From positions 1 to 17,008 of the forward strand of contig JAIUMT010000030.1 in assembly GCA_022565415.1 (NCBI GenBank): 17,008 nt of DNA, read 5' to 3'. Below are positions 15,931 through 17,008 of this stretch, piece by piece. Source of the DNA: Balneolales bacterium. GTDB taxonomy: Bacteria > Bacteroidota > Rhodothermia > Balneolales > HLUCCA01. The number at the start of each line of letters is the position of its first letter. Within the stretch, counting starts at the first letter, position 1. The position numbers and the translations under genes are program-made. The notes under the pieces were generated by a model. That model did no database searches. It had not been told where the DNA came from and was given only the letters and a program-made list of their open reading frames with translations.

Positions 15931-17008
15931 TTATTCATCGATTGAAATTGTCTCGGACTCATTAAGTTGCACCGCATCTTTCGAAGATTCGAAAAGGTTT
16001 ATAAGCTCTGCCACAGCTGTGTTTCGGTTGCGGAGAGCCGTTTCGAGTTCGATAGCGTAATCAACCGACCGACGACGCGCCGAAATGACATCATCTAGTG
16101 TTGCCCGTGTGTTGCTATAATCGAGTAGGAGCAAATCGGTAAGCTCCCGAGATCGCGGAAGCAACTGCTGTTGATATAGCGTCACGTTTTGGTGGGCACG
16201 GTTGTAATCGGCAAGAAAACGGGCCAAATCGGATTCTAGTTGTTGTAACGCCATTTCCTTTCTGTAACCGTATGTGCGGATATCGGCTTTGGATTGCTCG
16301 ATTCGGGCGTTGACCGATTTCCGCCAGATGGGAATTGTAATGCGGAAGTTGGCAACTATCGGAGTACTGCCGTCCTCCATTTGCATCAGATAATTGGATC
16401 CCATAATCTAGGCGCCGACACCAATCATTGGATCCTTACCAAACTGAGCTTGTCGTTGCATCGACTCTCCGGCGCGAATGAGCAAATCTGCCTCACGAAC
16501 ACTGGGATGGCTTTGCCAAACCGAGCGGTCCATTCCGGCAATGCTTTCCGAGTCGAACGTAATATCGGTTCTTCCTTGCGGAAGGGTGATTTCAGCATCG
16601 TGTGCACGATTAAGCAAGGAGTTAAATCGGGCTTCGATTCCTGCAATATCGGTGTCAAGCGTTCTGAGTTCGGAGGTGATTTCAGCGCGTTCAATTTCCA
16701 GGCGGATAATATCACTGCGCGTGGCATATCCAGTTTCATAGCGGGAAGTGGTAACCGATTGAAGTCGGACGACCCAGTTCAGATGCTCTCTTAAATAACC
16801 CTCCAGGCGATGCAAGGTTACCAGTTCATACCAGACAATCATCACGTCGCGCTGGATTTCAATTCGGGTTTGTTCCACAATCTCCCGTCGGGATGCTGCC
16901 AGCAGATTGGCATATTGCCGCGATTCAGACCGAACGCCCGGCCAGGGGAACATCTGCATTACGCCCAGCGCCGCCTGAGAGAAAACCCCGTCGTACGACA
17001 TCGGATTC
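15931..17008 (-). pseudogene. TolC-family outer-membrane factor, interrupted by in-frame TAG (5' truncated by window edge)
   Basis: This is the outer-membrane channel component expected for the neighbouring CusB-like adaptor. The frame is open at the right edge of the window (Asn-Pro precede the first Met at 17001), so the beginning is missing. Visible are the conserved MQMFPWPG early in the protein, long helical segments (WYELVTLHRLEGYLREHLNW), and the second OEP repeat with FRITIPIWRKSVNARIEQSK and a helical end (RRRSVDYAIELETALRNRN). The frame is broken once, by TAG at 16408-16410, directly before the region where the second repeat begins; the reading frame is identical on both sides, so it is a nonsense change and not a frameshift. 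An ATG at 16404-16402, two codons later, could allow restart giving a 157-aa fragment. It is either a recent pseudogene, a suppressed stop or a sequencing error. Confidence 0.85.

Noticed and set aside
1..17008. Phage, defence island, CRISPR, insertion sequence or integrative element
   Set aside because: No integrase, transposase, terminal inverted repeats, regularly spaced repeats or tRNA were seen; the genes are ordinary envelope and housekeeping functions.

Overview
The window looks like an ordinary chromosomal segment of a mid-GC Gram-negative bacterium, most likely from the Bacteroidota/Balneolota/Rhodothermota group. The reasons are that most starts lack a Shine-Dalgarno sequence, the CusB-like adaptor carries a C-terminal DUF3347 domain as is typical of that group, and the isocitrate dehydrogenase is of the short NAD type. 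This placement is inferred from gene content, not from a phylogenetic marker. I see no tRNA, rRNA, CRISPR array, integrase, transposase or toxin-antitoxin pair.

Layout. (1) Positions 3-4862, plus strand: the C-terminal end of one RND efflux permease, a lipoprotein periplasmic adaptor (MFP) and a second complete RND permease. The adaptor is flanked by two different pumps. (2) Positions 4959-11614, plus strand: an exported S9 peptidase resembling glutamyl endopeptidase (S9D), a good intrinsic terminator, a membrane-anchored penicillin-acylase-family Ntn hydrolase, a small membrane protein of unknown function, a 260-nt non-coding stretch and an NAD-type isocitrate dehydrogenase ending in a strong terminator. 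(3) Positions 11768-17008, minus strand, convergent with the previous block: read in the transcribed direction, a TolC-family outer-membrane factor interrupted by an in-frame TAG, a CusB-like metal efflux adaptor (His-rich linker, heavy-metal-binding domain, MFP core, DUF3347), a stand-alone DUF3347 lipoprotein, a ketopantoate reductase (PanE) and a YfcE-like phosphodiesterase.

How the genes work together. Block 1 is an envelope efflux system; its outer-membrane partner would lie outside the window. Block 3 is the lower part of a Cus-type heavy-metal efflux operon. Its CusA permease is not in the window and, by inference, lies beyond the right edge. panE and the phosphodiesterase follow with short gaps and may be co-transcribed, without an obvious functional tie to metal export.

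No clearly new multi-gene system is visible. The least expected signals are: (a) two unrelated genes, the TolC-like factor and the phosphodiesterase, are each followed downstream of their stop codon by degenerate copies of their own last 23-32 bases; (b) the outer-membrane factor carries a single in-frame amber codon with an ATG two codons later; (c) DUF3347 is present twice in one operon, once fused to CusB and once as a lipoprotein.
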